Positions 45,346-56,895 of a stretch of 64,000 bases of DNA are shown here, one piece after another. Source of the stretch: Mallotus nudiflorus. Its lineage: Eukaryota; Streptophyta; Magnoliopsida; Malpighiales; Euphorbiaceae. Location of the stretch: the NCBI GenBank assembly GCA_947683625.1, contig CANTUR010000911.1, positions 422,001 to 486,000 of the forward strand, given 5' to 3'. A program made the position numbers and the translations under genes. Below the pieces are notes generated by a model. The model worked only from the letters and a program-made list of their open reading frames with translations. It was not told the origin of the DNA and ran no database searches. Every line of letters begins with the position of its first letter. Within the stretch, counting starts at the first letter, position 1.

Positions 45346-45814
45346 ACATAATGATAATAAATGTATGGTTAACTATCACTCCTCTACTTAAAAGGTTTTT
45401 TATCATTAGAATTTATTCTATTAATCTGCACTCTTTATAAATGTTTTTTGCAAAATCTTTATAAATTCATTTGGGAGGCTTGCTCTCTACTTGGTAATAT
45501 AAACATTCTTTGCCACAAGTTGTGTATCATATTTTTAAAATGTTAAAACTTGTATTAAATTAAGATTATCACAATTAAGATTGTCTAAACTCATTAATGC
45601 ATGCAACTCTGAAATTGATAAATAAATGGCAAAATTCAATAATAGGAACATCCAATATGCATCACATTCATGATGTTTTGAACCTTAAAACAACATTATG
45701 CATCATAATCACAAATCATATTCATAAAAATACAAATCATAAATTTCCAAAAAATAAACATCTAAATTAGAGGTTGCATATTAGCCAAACAACATTTTAG
45801 TCACAAGTTCAAAT

Positions 45815-45930
45815 GACTAGATCTCATATGTCCAAACAATCGAACCTTGTATGTCTAAATGATTAAACCTTATAGGTCCAAATAACCAAGCCTCATTGGT
45901 CCAAACGATAAAATATTAGGGGTTTATATG
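45815..45930. repeat. Diverged minisatellite, unit about 23 bp
   Basis: Successive units read approximately ATGTCCAAACAATCGAACCT, ATGTCTAAATGATTAAACCT, AGGTCCAAATAACCAAGCCT and TGGTCCAAACGATAAA. Scattered single units (GTCCAAATAACC, GTCCAAATGACT) continue to about 46110. Confidence 0.65.
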
Positions 45931-46594
45931 ACTATATATTCTAAGATCCAAATAACCATGTTGCATTTTGCCAATTGTCTGAGCGACTAGTTGGTATTTA
46001 TAAACTACATAACATTTTACCAAATGTCCAAATGACTTCTTGAAACATTTTAGTTGAAACACTGCATATCAGTTAGATAATATCTTTTGCCTAAGGTCCA
46101 AACAGCCAAATGACACCTTTTTGTTGAAACACTGCATATTATTACATAACACAATATGCAAACCCATGCATTAATGAGCTTACTAAGATTACTAATGTTT
46201 ATGAAGGAAGGAGTAATTATTAATACTTAATTTTTAATGGTTCCTCAAAATAGTTTGATAATGAAGGTTTTTATTGACAAGATAAAGGATAACCCTAAAA
46301 GGGTGATTTGCAATGTGCTTCTAGAGTCGCAACCTTAAACAACCCTAAACAAGGCTTAAATTTAGAACTGAGACTTTAATATGTTAAACTAAAGCTCTAA
46401 AGTGTTGAATGAAAGCCTATAAAGTTTGGTTTAATCTTTAATGGCTCGAACTAAACCTGAATGTTTGACATACGTGACCATTGATAAATTGAGTTATGAT
46501 AAATGTAACAAAGGCTGCTTTGATCCTATATTGATATTTAAGACCATAAAGTTATATTTTGCAACTCAAAATTATAAGGTTACACATATAGCCT

Positions 46595-47041
46595 AAGTGG
46601 GAGATTTTTGGATTTTTAATCCAACATCGAGCTTAAATATGAAGGTTATGCATTACATACGGATAAACAAAATGAGTCCATTTGAAAGTGATCATTTGAG
46701 TAGATAATTTTGGACTTTAATGTATCTAAAAGATGTGGGGTCTTTAATATGTAGAGACTAATAAGTAATTTCTATTTCCATTATGGGTTGAAATAGAATT
46801 CCAAAAAGATAACGTGAAACTTATTTATGTATAGGTGGTCATGGTCCCTAGGTCATACATATCATCTTACTTAGTTCTTTCTAAATCCCATCATTAAAAA
46901 GAAATACAAAAAGGAAACCTAAAGGCATTCTCTACAAAAAATGCATTGATCGATAAGGCCAGCTACACAACTCTAACGGATTAATTATAAATCATGTATG
47001 CTCCCACTGCTATTATGTCATAATTTCCATTAGTTTAACAT
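46595..47041 (+). repeat. Possible Ty1/copia 3' LTR remnant
   Basis: CCTAAGTGGGAGATTTTTGG at 46591 resembles the polypurine tract AAGTGGGAGA followed by TGTTGG that marks the 3' LTR of many plant copia elements; here the first LTR bases are altered. The region then runs to CATTAGTTTAACA at about 47041. No second LTR and no pol frame is visible upstream, so it would be an old 3' end. Tentative. Confidence 0.4.
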
Positions 47042-48033
47042 GAGAATTAATTCTAGGATTTTAATCTAATTTGGGGAATTTCCTAGCAAGCTCACACCTT
47101 ATTTTGTTTGTCCTTGATAATCTATTTTTAATACTCTTTATCTCACTCTATATATCATTCACAAAGTAAATTAGTTGATAAGATGAACCTTGCTAGTTAT
47201 TAGATTATTTAACTATTAAGAAAAGGAAAAATTTCCCTTAATATTTATATTGACTAGTGTATTTACCTTTAAAGAAATTATTGGCTCATTTAAACAAAAA
47301 AATTGAAAAATAAATTATTGTGTTTTGTGAAGTGAATTTGGTTAGAGATTCGTTGGTCTTGCAGTGCGACATCATGGTTGGAAAATAGTATTTTTATGGA
47401 TTTTCACAGGAGTTTATGGTAGAACATAGTCATTGGGCCAATAGTATTCATAATTATCAATTTTAATGGTCACACGGTCATGTTACATGGTCGTGTAAGT
47501 GACCATGTTGAAATGTTCACTTTAATCCTAAGAGGTACACAGTCTAAGACACCTCTTTGTTTCAAACAATGGTCATAGACATTTTTAGTCTTCGAGAGGC
47601 ACACGATTAGAGATATGCCTGTATAGGTGGTCATGTCACAACGTTGTTTTTGTTCTAGAGAGATGCACTTGATACAATTCCATGTAGCGCGCATGATGAG
47701 ATTTTTTACTGTAAGCCTATTTTTTCTTCTATTTTTACTCCACTCATGGTTTCTTCCCATCTTAAAGTTTTTTTGCATTAATCCTTGTATCTACTCTTTT
47801 ACTTCTTTATTATTTACTATTATTTTTGTATTTATTTTTTAAGGCCCGTTTAGTTAAATTGTTGCTGATAGTTGATTACTACGTGTTTAGTAAAATTATA
47901 AAAATAGTTGTTGATAATGTATTAAAGGGTGAGATAGTAAATATAATTTTAAAAATAAGAACTGTCAATATGAATTGGTATTTTTTAGCCATCTAACAAC
48001 AATCAACTCATTTTCAAAAAAAAAAATAATAAT
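47042..48033. other. AT-rich intergenic stretch, no gene recognised
   Basis: The part 47465-47700 has recurring words around GGTCATGTTACATGGTCGTGT, and a 102-codon minus-strand frame there has no recognisable domain. It may be decayed transposon sequence. GGCCCGTTTAGTTAAATTG at 47844 resembles the end of some MITEs but no matching inverted end was found. Confidence 0.4.
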
Positions 48034-48533
48034 AATAATAACCATGTAAATTATTTTTAAAATAAACCAATCAAAATAGATCTTGATGTATGTGCATTGT
48101 TGTTTCGTAGGAAATAGAATTTTTCACTTAATATATCTAAATGACTTAAAATCTATAATTGATGTATGAATGTAAATAATTGCATTTTAAGGACTTAATT
48201 GGTAAGTTTAAAGCTGTTAAAAATATAATCAATTTTACTTGTCAAAAATACATAGAGCTAATTTAGGATTAAAAACAAATCTTTAAAAAAAAAGCAAAAA
48301 ATAATAGATGTTTAGATCAAAGATCAATATATGTCCTATAATTTCTAGTAGTTAAAAAAGATCATTGTTTATGGCTAAGAGAAATCCAAACTATAAAATA
48401 AAAATTGTATTTTTTTCATTGCTAAATATGCCTATTTTTTTATTTAATTTGCCTATAAATTTGTCATTTACATGTGCAAAGAATACAATACAACAAGAAA
48501 ACATTGAGAAAAAGCAATTTAAAGGGAAAAAAA

Positions 48534-48936
48534 ATGATGAAGCCAACAAACACAACCCTTCTCTTTCTTATTTGTGTTGTTGTATTAGGTCAATCATATA
48601 TTACTGATGCCCAATTTCTTGGAGGTTCGTATTTAAGTCTTAATTATTAGCATTTATATACTAATTAAATGTGACCATTTGCAGTTAATTAATTTTATTA
48701 GTTGAATTGATTGTCTTTTTTTATTATAATAAAAAAAGACATATGAGAGTATCTATGTTTGAATAAAATGTGTAAAGTATCCAATGTGCACAAAGAAGGA
48801 AGAGTTCAGTGCGAAAAATTATGGAAGCAATGGAACTACTAACTATATGATTGAGTTTACAGTAAATTTTGGAATGGGCAGCCACCTAACCAACTACAAA
48901 TGTCAATCTTTGGGATATGCAAGACAATCTTGTTAA
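48534..48936 (+). pseudogene. Defensin-like pseudogene, duplicate of 36200-36684
   Basis: Exon 1 (48534-48624) still encodes a signal peptide (TTLLFLICVVVLGQSYI..DA) and ends at a GT donor in phase 1, as in the intact gene. The acceptor TAG of the intact gene reads TAA here (48773-48775). Exon 2 keeps NYGSNGT, YKCQSLGYARQSC and then a stop at 48934, before the last cysteine block. Four of the eight cysteines are missing or beyond the stop, and the splice site is lost, so no functional peptide is expected. The 5' flank from about 48050 and the TATA-like TTTGCCTATAAATTT are also duplicated. Confidence 0.8.
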
Positions 48937-49009
48937 TGTGATTGTAGATAGTGGGGTTTAGCGCGTGTCCAAGATTTTAGCAACTGTGATACTATTTGAG
49001 CTCAGGGCT

Positions 49010-51225
49010 TTAAAGAACACACTACTATATCACAAAGACATAGCATGGAGATGAGGAGTCGCTACCTAGGATAATAACTGGGGCAATTCAAAGGTGTGGT
49101 AACTCGATTCTCTAAATGAGAGTTAGCACCATAATCAGAAGATTCTAGATACGAAATACTAACTTCTTTCATTCTTGTGTTCATTTAGAATTATTTTATT
49201 AATTATTAAATTATTCTCTAATTACATACAATTTCATATAAACCCTAATTTAGCATCTATCTAACTCCAAGGCAACTATTCATGAAAGAGTACACAAAAA
49301 ATGTATTCATATAATGAGATGTCCTTAAATTAGTCTAAACTATATTAATTTTTAGTTAGGTTAGTTAAGTCTATATTTTATTTACAAGTGAAATAAAACT
49401 AAAGGTGGACCTACATTTTAATTAAAGTAGTGAGCAAAGTACACTTTTGTAATTTTAAAGAAATGGGCCTAAGCTTATTAATTTTTATGGAAATGAATTG
49501 GATTGGGTTTGAATTAATGGTTCTAGTTCTAATTAAATTTTATTTAAGTGAAAAGCAGGCCTAACTTTATATATTTTAAGAATGCTTTAATAAACTAGGT
49601 TATATCTAAATTAATTTTAATTGCTAAAAGGTGGGCCTAAGTCTAAATTAACCTAATGAGCCTAGATTGATTTTGAAGTTGATTAAAACCTAAAATCCAA
49701 TTAAAAGACTATTTTAAATGGGTTAAAGACTAAATGTAGGCTTAGAGCTCAAAATAAAATAAAAAAAAAGCCCAAAAACATAAAAAAAAAAAAAGCCAAA
49801 ACAATCAAATAAAAAGAGCAAACAAGCAATTAAAATTATTTCTTTTAATAAATTTAATTTAATTTCATGCAACCTAAAAATTAATCTATTTCCATAATTG
49901 ATTTTATTAAGGTTTACCAAATGAACCCTAATCTCTAATTAATTTTAATACAAAAAAGTAAATATTCACTATTCCCACTATTTGGGCTATTACAATTTTT
50001 ACATATAGAGAATTAAAAAACTAATTAAATACATTTTCCAATAAACCAAATAAATAAAAAATATAGAATAATAAAAAGCAAGAACCCTAAAATCTACGCG
50101 AAAATCATAATAGGATTAATTTCATGGCATTCCATTGACTTTCAAGGGTATTTTATCTGTTCAATCATATCTTCATGGCTTAGAGCATTCTATCATCACC
50201 ATTAAAGAAATAGAACAACAGAGATAAAAATTATTAGACTAAAAAAATGAAGAATAAAGAAAAAGAAATACTAAAAAGATGAATAGAAATAAACAAAATA
50301 AAATAAGAAAAGAAAAGGGATGAGCTTTGGTGTGATGTAGTATTGATTTGCTCTCAAAGTCTAATTGATTCACCATTTGAATAGGTCTACAAATTGATTT
50401 TTTTTGTTTCCCAGGCTTAACTGCGTTCTTTAAGAAACTTAAGAAAAACATAATTTTTTTTTCCTCAAAAGCTCTCTGCTCTCTCTCTCGTAATTTTTTT
50501 CCATTAGTCTCCCTCCTTTTTCTAAAGTAGCATCTCTCCTTTTTTTAATCCAAAAGCCCCCCAGTCTTAGGAGTATCAACTCTTGATAAATCCTAATTGT
50601 TATTTTTAAAATTTTTTGATAATGTAATCCAAATCCAAAACAAAACATGAAAAAAATGTAAAATAGGATAATTGCATTTATCTAAATTTATTTATTTATA
50701 TTATTTTTAAACCAATCAAAAATTAAATAAATGGATTTTTCAGAAAAATACAATAAAAACTCCACTGATCATAATAGTACAATTTTGATCGGAATTGTAT
50801 ATTTTCGATTGCAATTGTGGAATTTTGATTGAAAATATGTAATTTCAATTAAAATTTCATAATGTCAATGGGAATTTCGGCAATTTTTTAACATTTAATT
50901 ACAAAAAGACCCCTAAAAGAATTAAAACTTTTCAATTAGGTCCCTAAGGAAAAAATTACAACTAAGTGCTTAAAAAGTTGTAATTAAGCCCTAAGATATA
51001 AGAATCAATATCCACATACCTATTTATAATGAATTTTCATCATTAGAGTCCTCTGTCGCATCCACACTCGACTATCTTAAAATTAGGTGCTTACAGTCGC
51101 CCCCTTTGTCATTGTTTGCTTGATAAATTATGGCAATGCAAATAAGCACACAATTTTTAAATAAAAAGTCAGAACACTTACTTATGTGCCATGACTATGC
51201 AATATTGAATGCGATTTAAGGAACA
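49010..51225. other. Unidentified AT-rich region, possibly internal part of a large non-autonomous retroelement
   Basis: There is no coding frame of note. GGAGTCGCTACCTAGGATAA near 49057 and GGTGCTTACAGTCGCCCCCT near 51083 have the look of leader-type sequence in large plant retroelements, but I cannot place it in a family. A mixed poly-A/poly-T composition produces the short frames. A CAATTGTGGAATTTTGATTG-type diverged repeat lies at about 50760-50890. Confidence 0.35.
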
Positions 51226-52335
51226 CTAGAATTCCTGTGGAATTTCTAACTATGATACTATCATTATGTTCAGTGATTAGCGATTGACACTGTGTTTAGT
51301 GTATTTTGAAAATAGATTATAGTTTCCATGGAATATATAATGATGATACTATCACTATGTTCAGTGAATAGTAGTTAACACTAAGTTCAGTATATTTTAA
51401 AAATAATCTATAGTTCTAGTGGAACATATAGTGATGATGCTATCATTGTGTTTAGTGAATAGAGATTGACATTGCATTCAGTGCATTTTGAAAACATACT
51501 ATATTTTTGGTGGAACATATAGCGGTGATGCTATCACTGTGTTCAGTGAATAGTAGTTGACATTGTGTTCAGTGCATTTTGAAAATAGGCTATAGCTCTA
51601 GTGGAATATATAGTGGTGATGCTATCACTGTGTTTAGTGAATAGCAGTTAAATATTTAGTGCATTTTGAAAATAGGCTATACTTCAGTGGAACATATAGC
51701 GATGATGCTATCACTGTGTTTAGTGAATAGTAGTTGACACTGTGTTCAATGCATTTTGAAAACAGGCTATAGTTCCTGTGGAACATATAGTGGTGATGTT
51801 GTCATTGTGTTTGATGAATAGAAGTTGATATTGTGTTCAGTGTAATTTGAAAATAGGCTATAGTTCTGATGGAACATGTAGTGATCATGCTATTATTATG
51901 TTAAGTAAATAGCAATTGACATTAGATTCAGTGCAATTTGAAAATAGGCTATAGTTCAAGTGGAACATATAACAATGATGTTGTCATTGTGTTTAGTGAA
52001 TAACAATTGACACTATGTTTAGTGTATTTTGAAAATTAACTATAGTTCTAGTTGAACATATAACGGTGATGTTATCACTGTGTTCTGTGAATAGCGGTTG
52101 ACACTGCATTCAATGCATTTTGAAAATGGACTATAGTTTTGGTGGAACATATAGCGATGAAGCTACTCTGGTGGAACATAGAGCGATGATGTTATCATTG
52201 TGTTTAGTGAATAATGATTGACACTGCATTCAGTGCATTTTGAAAACAAGCTATAGTTCTGTTGGAACATATAATTGTGATGATATCACTATGTTCAGTG
52301 AATGGCAGTTGACACAATGTTCTGTGCATTTCGCT
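51226..52335. repeat. Tandem array of a 91-bp unit, about 12 copies
   Basis: The word CTATAG (or close variants) recurs at about 51317, 51408, 51499, 51590, 51677, 51767, 51858, 51949, 52040, 52131 and 52251: intervals of 91 bases, with one of 87, one of 90 and one of 120 caused by a 29-base internal duplication. Each unit holds AGTGATGATGCTATCACT and two copies of CACTGTGTTCAGTG, 26 bases apart, in varying repair. 91 is not a multiple of three and stops abound, so it is not a protein repeat. I do not recognise it as a known satellite. Confidence 0.9.
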
Positions 52336-52440
52336 ATATTCCCTATGAGATGTTTAGCGAGTGATTTTCAATATATTCCCTATGGAGCATCTAGTGATCG
52401 TGATTTTCTCTATATTCCTTATAGGACATTTAATAAAAAT
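52336..52440. repeat. Short array of a unit of about 39 bp next to the 91-bp array
   Basis: CTATATTCCCTATGAGATGT, ATATATTCCCTATGGAGCAT and CTATATTCCTTATAGGACAT begin three successive units, each followed by words such as AGCGAGTGATTTTC and AGTGATCGTGATTTTC. Confidence 0.7.
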
Positions 52441-52552
52441 ATGCTATAACTACTATGTAGTTTCTAGTAAAAGTGATTGAAGAAAAGTGCTATAACTACT
52501 ATGCAGTGTCCAATGAATTATGTTTTGAAAGTGATCACCTGCAATCCATCCA

Positions 52553-52750
52553 TTACTTGCTAGCTTTTATAATGCTACAGTCCATAACTACTTATGATTA
52601 GTTGCAACCCTTTCATTACTCACCAATGATGTTGCAATCCATAGTTGCTTATAGTTAGTTGTAACCCTTTCATTGCTCACTGATTCATTCAAATCAAATT
52701 ACAAACCTTTCATTACTTGCCCTTAATATTATAATCCATAATTGCTTTTG
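52553..52750. repeat. Third small tandem repeat, unit about 75 bp
   Basis: TGCAATCCAT.., TGCAATCCATAGTTGCTTAT and ATAATCCATAATTGCTT, with CCTTTCATTACT / CCTTTCATTGCTC / CCTTTCATTACTTGC, give about three imperfect units. Confidence 0.6.
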
Positions 52751-53269
52751 ATTTTTATCTTTGGCTATTTGATTCGAATGATTGATTTTTTTGTGCTAAC
52801 TAATTGGAATTTATGCTAAGTCCTCTGAATTTCCACGCTGATTGCTTTAATCAATTATCTTTATTGTAGTTAATTTTGATTCACTTGATAACACTAGTGC
52901 TGATTTCATATATTGGGTTTATATTATTCTAGACTTGCTATTCTTGAAGACTTATTAAAGTTAGTTTTAGCATGATAATTGTTATAAAAGGTACATTATA
53001 TTTTTGAAAATTTATGAGAAAATTCATCACTTTATTATGAGATAATGTGCACTCAATGAATCTCACTAATTTTGATTTTCATCACTATCATTTATTTGCC
53101 TTCGTAAAAGTCAAAAGTCTTATTAATCATCTTATATTGAGAGCATATTTTTTACCAAGTGAAAAGTTCACTTCCACACCTAATTTTAGGGAGAATTTGC
53201 TAAATAAAACTTATGAAAATTGAGCATAAAAAGATCAAATTCTAAGTATTAAAATAGTCTTTGAGTTAT

Positions 53270-53350
53270 TTTTATGTTTTCCTTCCTTATCCAAGTACTC
53301 CCCTGCCTTTTTGATATTACTTAGCATGGATGTTGTTAGAAAGGTCCTTT
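53270..53350 (+). repeat. Partial copy of the dispersed repeat of about 130 bp
   Basis: Words such as CCCCTGCCTTTTTGATATTA and TTACTTAGCATGGATG match 56820-56870 and the complement of 45100-45340. The copy is cut near 53360 by the solo LTR. Confidence 0.6.
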
Positions 53351-53360
53351 GGATAGTCAT

Positions 53361-53840
53361 TGTCATGATCCAAAATAGGGGCCATGACCCGTGCTAGGGA
53401 ATGGGAATTCTTACGAATCCGGAACCCGTAGCAAGCCATAAAAATAAAATAAAACATGCAATACTAATAATAACAACATAATTAAATAAAATATTATGCA
53501 GCGGAATAAAATCATAAATATCAAAATAATATTTCCACTAAATGAAATTAAATCAATATCCTCATCTCATATATAAATAACTTTTTAATACAAATCCAGT
53601 TCAAATATTTAAAGTACATATCTCATACAAATATAATACAACAATCTCATAATCGACCATAACTACTGCAGTGTCTAGACTAATAAAATAAAACTCAAAT
53701 GAGCAGTTTAAATAATAAAATCGTGGCAGAAGAAATCCAGCGTACAGGTCGGCTACTAAGGTTTGAAGACGATGACTCTCCTGAAAAATAGTCAACGGAG
53801 GGGAGTCAGACCTCACTGAGTGAATTACTATAATATATAT

Positions 53841-53877
<37 letters not shown>

Positions 53878-56156
53878 GCATACTATATGACAATGCACAC
53901 AGTCAATAGTGTATATAACAAATATATATACAGGCAAATACACATAGATGCAATAAAATCATTTTTATATATTTTGTCTGAAAACCACTGGTTATGAAGG
54001 ATCAAATAGAACCTTAGAAAATCGCAACCTCAAATAGTGTTAGAATACACTCTAGCCATACAGGCTCACTTATTCCAAATATATTCACTTATTCCATTTG
54101 GACAGTAGACTGGCCCCGAGACACTAAGTCAACCGAGCTCCAGCAGTCTGACTGTCAGTGTGATTGGCCCCGAGACACTTGGTCAACCGAGCTCTAGCAA
54201 TCACACTCCCAAATCTTATCTCACATATCAAAATAATCAAATCCAATCAATATCCACAAATGGTTAGTGATATAGTCTAAATGTTATAAGCATACCAGTA
54301 CGTACTCGGTCCTAGTGTTGCCCATTAGGTAACACATTCTATTAATATCCTTCATTAAAATATAAAACATACATTCATAAAAATAAATGATGCATGAATT
54401 TAAATAAAATAGCAACATAAACCATATATATACTAGAAATATACCAAAAGTAAACCAGGTATATTTCGAGTATATGTACGTCAAATAAATCCAACTAAAT
54501 TACAAAATAAACTAGAAATATATTCAAAAACATTTTAAACATAATTTATTAATAAAACATGCATATAGTTTAACATATACCGAAAAATAAACCAAAAGTA
54601 AACTAAAATTAAACTTAAGTACTAATTAAACTATTATGCATATTTAATCAAAATAAAACATATATTTCTAAAATCATGCACCCTAGAGCATATATATATA
54701 AAATAGCAACTCACAATTGTTGCGCTCCTCGAGATGGGTCCGATGGGCTTGGTCCACTAGGCCTCGGTCTCGGCGCAACTAAACAAACAAACGACAACAT
54801 AAATTAGAATAAATTTAACAGAAGTTCTAAAGGCTTGATCTAGAATAATAGACACAAAATTAAATCAAAATTCGATCGGACATCACGTTTTATAAGAATT
54901 CTACCGAAAATCCGGCAGAACCTCCCCTGTAAAATGGACATCTCTCTACTCAAAGAGTAGAGCCGGCCCTGCAAAGAAACACACTTCGAAAATAAACACA
55001 AAACACAACCGCAATCCCTCGGTCGGACTCCAAACTACAAATCACCGACCGAGGTCCACAATTCACGGAATATTTACAAAATACCAAAAATACTCTTATA
55101 TAATAAAAATACATTTTATAAGTAAAAATTACGTAATTAACCCTAAAACACAGTAAAAACCGATAAAAACTCATTTTATTAGAAAAATCGTATATTATAC
55201 ATATAATTGAAAATAATTTACGAAAAATAGTTTTAATTAGTTAAAAATACTAAATAATTTGTATAAATCATTTTTATACCCTAAATAACTACTAAAACCA
55301 ATTTAATTACATTTTTAGCCAATTTAAGGTAAAATTACTAAAATACCCCTATATATATAAATATACTAAAATAAATCCAAAAATTCACCAAAAATAATAT
55401 AATTGCTCAAAATTAATTTTCTCAACATATATTTCAATAATATCAATAAATATACTTAATTAACCAATAAATTTCAATTTAACACATAATTAACCCTATT
55501 TTTCAAAAATTACATAAACTAAATAAATTCAAAATAAATACATACAAATTCATAAAAATTACAAATAAATTCCTATAATTCATTTCAACACCTATAATTA
55601 CCATAAAACACAATTTCATAATTTAATTAATTAATTTTCAAAAATTAGAAAATAATAATAAAATAATAAAAAATACCCAAAAATAAAATAAAATTTCAAA
55701 AATTCTAAAAAATTCCAGCATGAAGATTAAGCTACTAGGATCAAAGTTTGTGAAGGAATTTTTCATGAATCAATCAAATTAAAGCTCAAAAAAATCAAGA
55801 ACCCTAATAGGCCGAAATTGCAAAATCAAAACCTAGGCAAATCGAGACCATTTTAAGTGAAACAAAGCTTGGAATCACACTCACCGAAGCTCAAGGAGAA
55901 GATAGAGATAGACGGTATTGAAAACGGTGGCCGAAAACGCTATGAACGATGGTGAGAAGAGTTTCGGCAACTCAAGCTTATTCCGGCCAAACCACGACGG
56001 AATAGGGAGCTGTTGGCGGCAAGGAAGGCTGAGGAAGAAGGTGGCATATCGGGAGGCACTCTGAACGATGACGAACGAAAGTTACAGGCGGTGAGGGTGA
56101 AGGTTGCATCCGAAGAAGAAGAAGAAGGGGGAGGGGCACGGGTGTAAATTTTCTAA

Positions 56157-56245
<89 letters not shown>

Positions 56246-56640
56246 CTTTAATAATTTATATTAAAATATTTTAACATAATACTTAGAAAAATCACAGACT
56301 ACATGTTTAAAATACACAATATATATACATATACACATATATATAATACATTTTAATTTAATACAACTATTAATACGATAATTAAAATTATGCATGGACT
56401 CATGAAAATACATAATTCTATTTAAAATAATTAATCTTAAATTATTTACGTGTCAATTTCCTCGAAAGTGCAAGTTCCGGGAAAATTTTACGTAAGGTAC
56501 TTAAAATAATATAAACAATAAAAATTAGTTTTAATTAAATAACAACTCATAAAATATCAAAGATATATATATATACAAAAATTATTAACACTGCATATCC
56601 AGATGCAGTATAAAAATATTTAAAAACTTGAGATATTACA
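53361..56640 (-). mobile_element. Solo chromovirus LTR (3.3 kb), minus orientation
   Basis: It begins TGTCATGATCCAAAATAGGG and ends TTGAGATATTACA, with the full LTR between. Flanking pentamers are GTCAT (53356-53360) and CTCAT (56641-56645), a 5 bp duplication with one change. There is no internal region. It carries the CCGAGACACT pair (54113-54195), hairpins at 54311-54329 and 54944-54962, and two (AT)n expansions (53833-53876 and 56161-56239). C-to-T type changes make it older than the complete element. Confidence 0.92.
56161..56239. repeat. (AT)n microsatellite in the solo LTR
   Basis: About 78 bases of alternating TA at the place where other LTR copies hold the AAG tract and its flank. 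Confidence 0.95.
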
Positions 56641-56895
56641 CTCATACTCCTACAGAGTATTGGAGTAAATAGAGCATTTTTTGATGTGATCCTCTTTTAG
56701 TATTCCCTTGCCTTTCTTGTATTACTCAATGCGGATACCTCAAAGGCTTATGTTGATACTCTTACTCATTACTATGTATTCGAGTAAATTATGTTTGCTC
56801 TTATTTTGATTCTCCTCTTAGTATTCCCCTGCCTTTCTCGTATTATTTAGCGTGGATACCGTTAAAGGATTTTCTACTCATACTCATTTATGAGC
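56641..56895 (+). repeat. Two copies of the dispersed repeat of about 130 bp
   Basis: Two successive units contain TTTTAGTATTCCCTTGCCTT and CTTAGTATTCCCCTGCCTTT, each followed by a GCGGATACC / GCGTGGATACC word and by CTCATTACTATGTATTCGAGT / ACTCATTTATGAGCATTGG type words. They are homologous to 53270-53350 and to the complement of 45085-45345. Confidence 0.7.

Noticed and set aside
47470..47842. 102-codon minus frame and 71-codon plus frame
   Set aside because: No domain, no conserved partner, and short recurring words suggest decayed repeat DNA.
47844..48033. MITE starting GGCCCGTTTAGTT
   Set aside because: No matching inverted end or target duplication could be found.
51226..52335. CRISPR-like array
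   Set aside because: The period is 91 bases with no alternation of constant repeats and unique spacers, and the genome is a plant.
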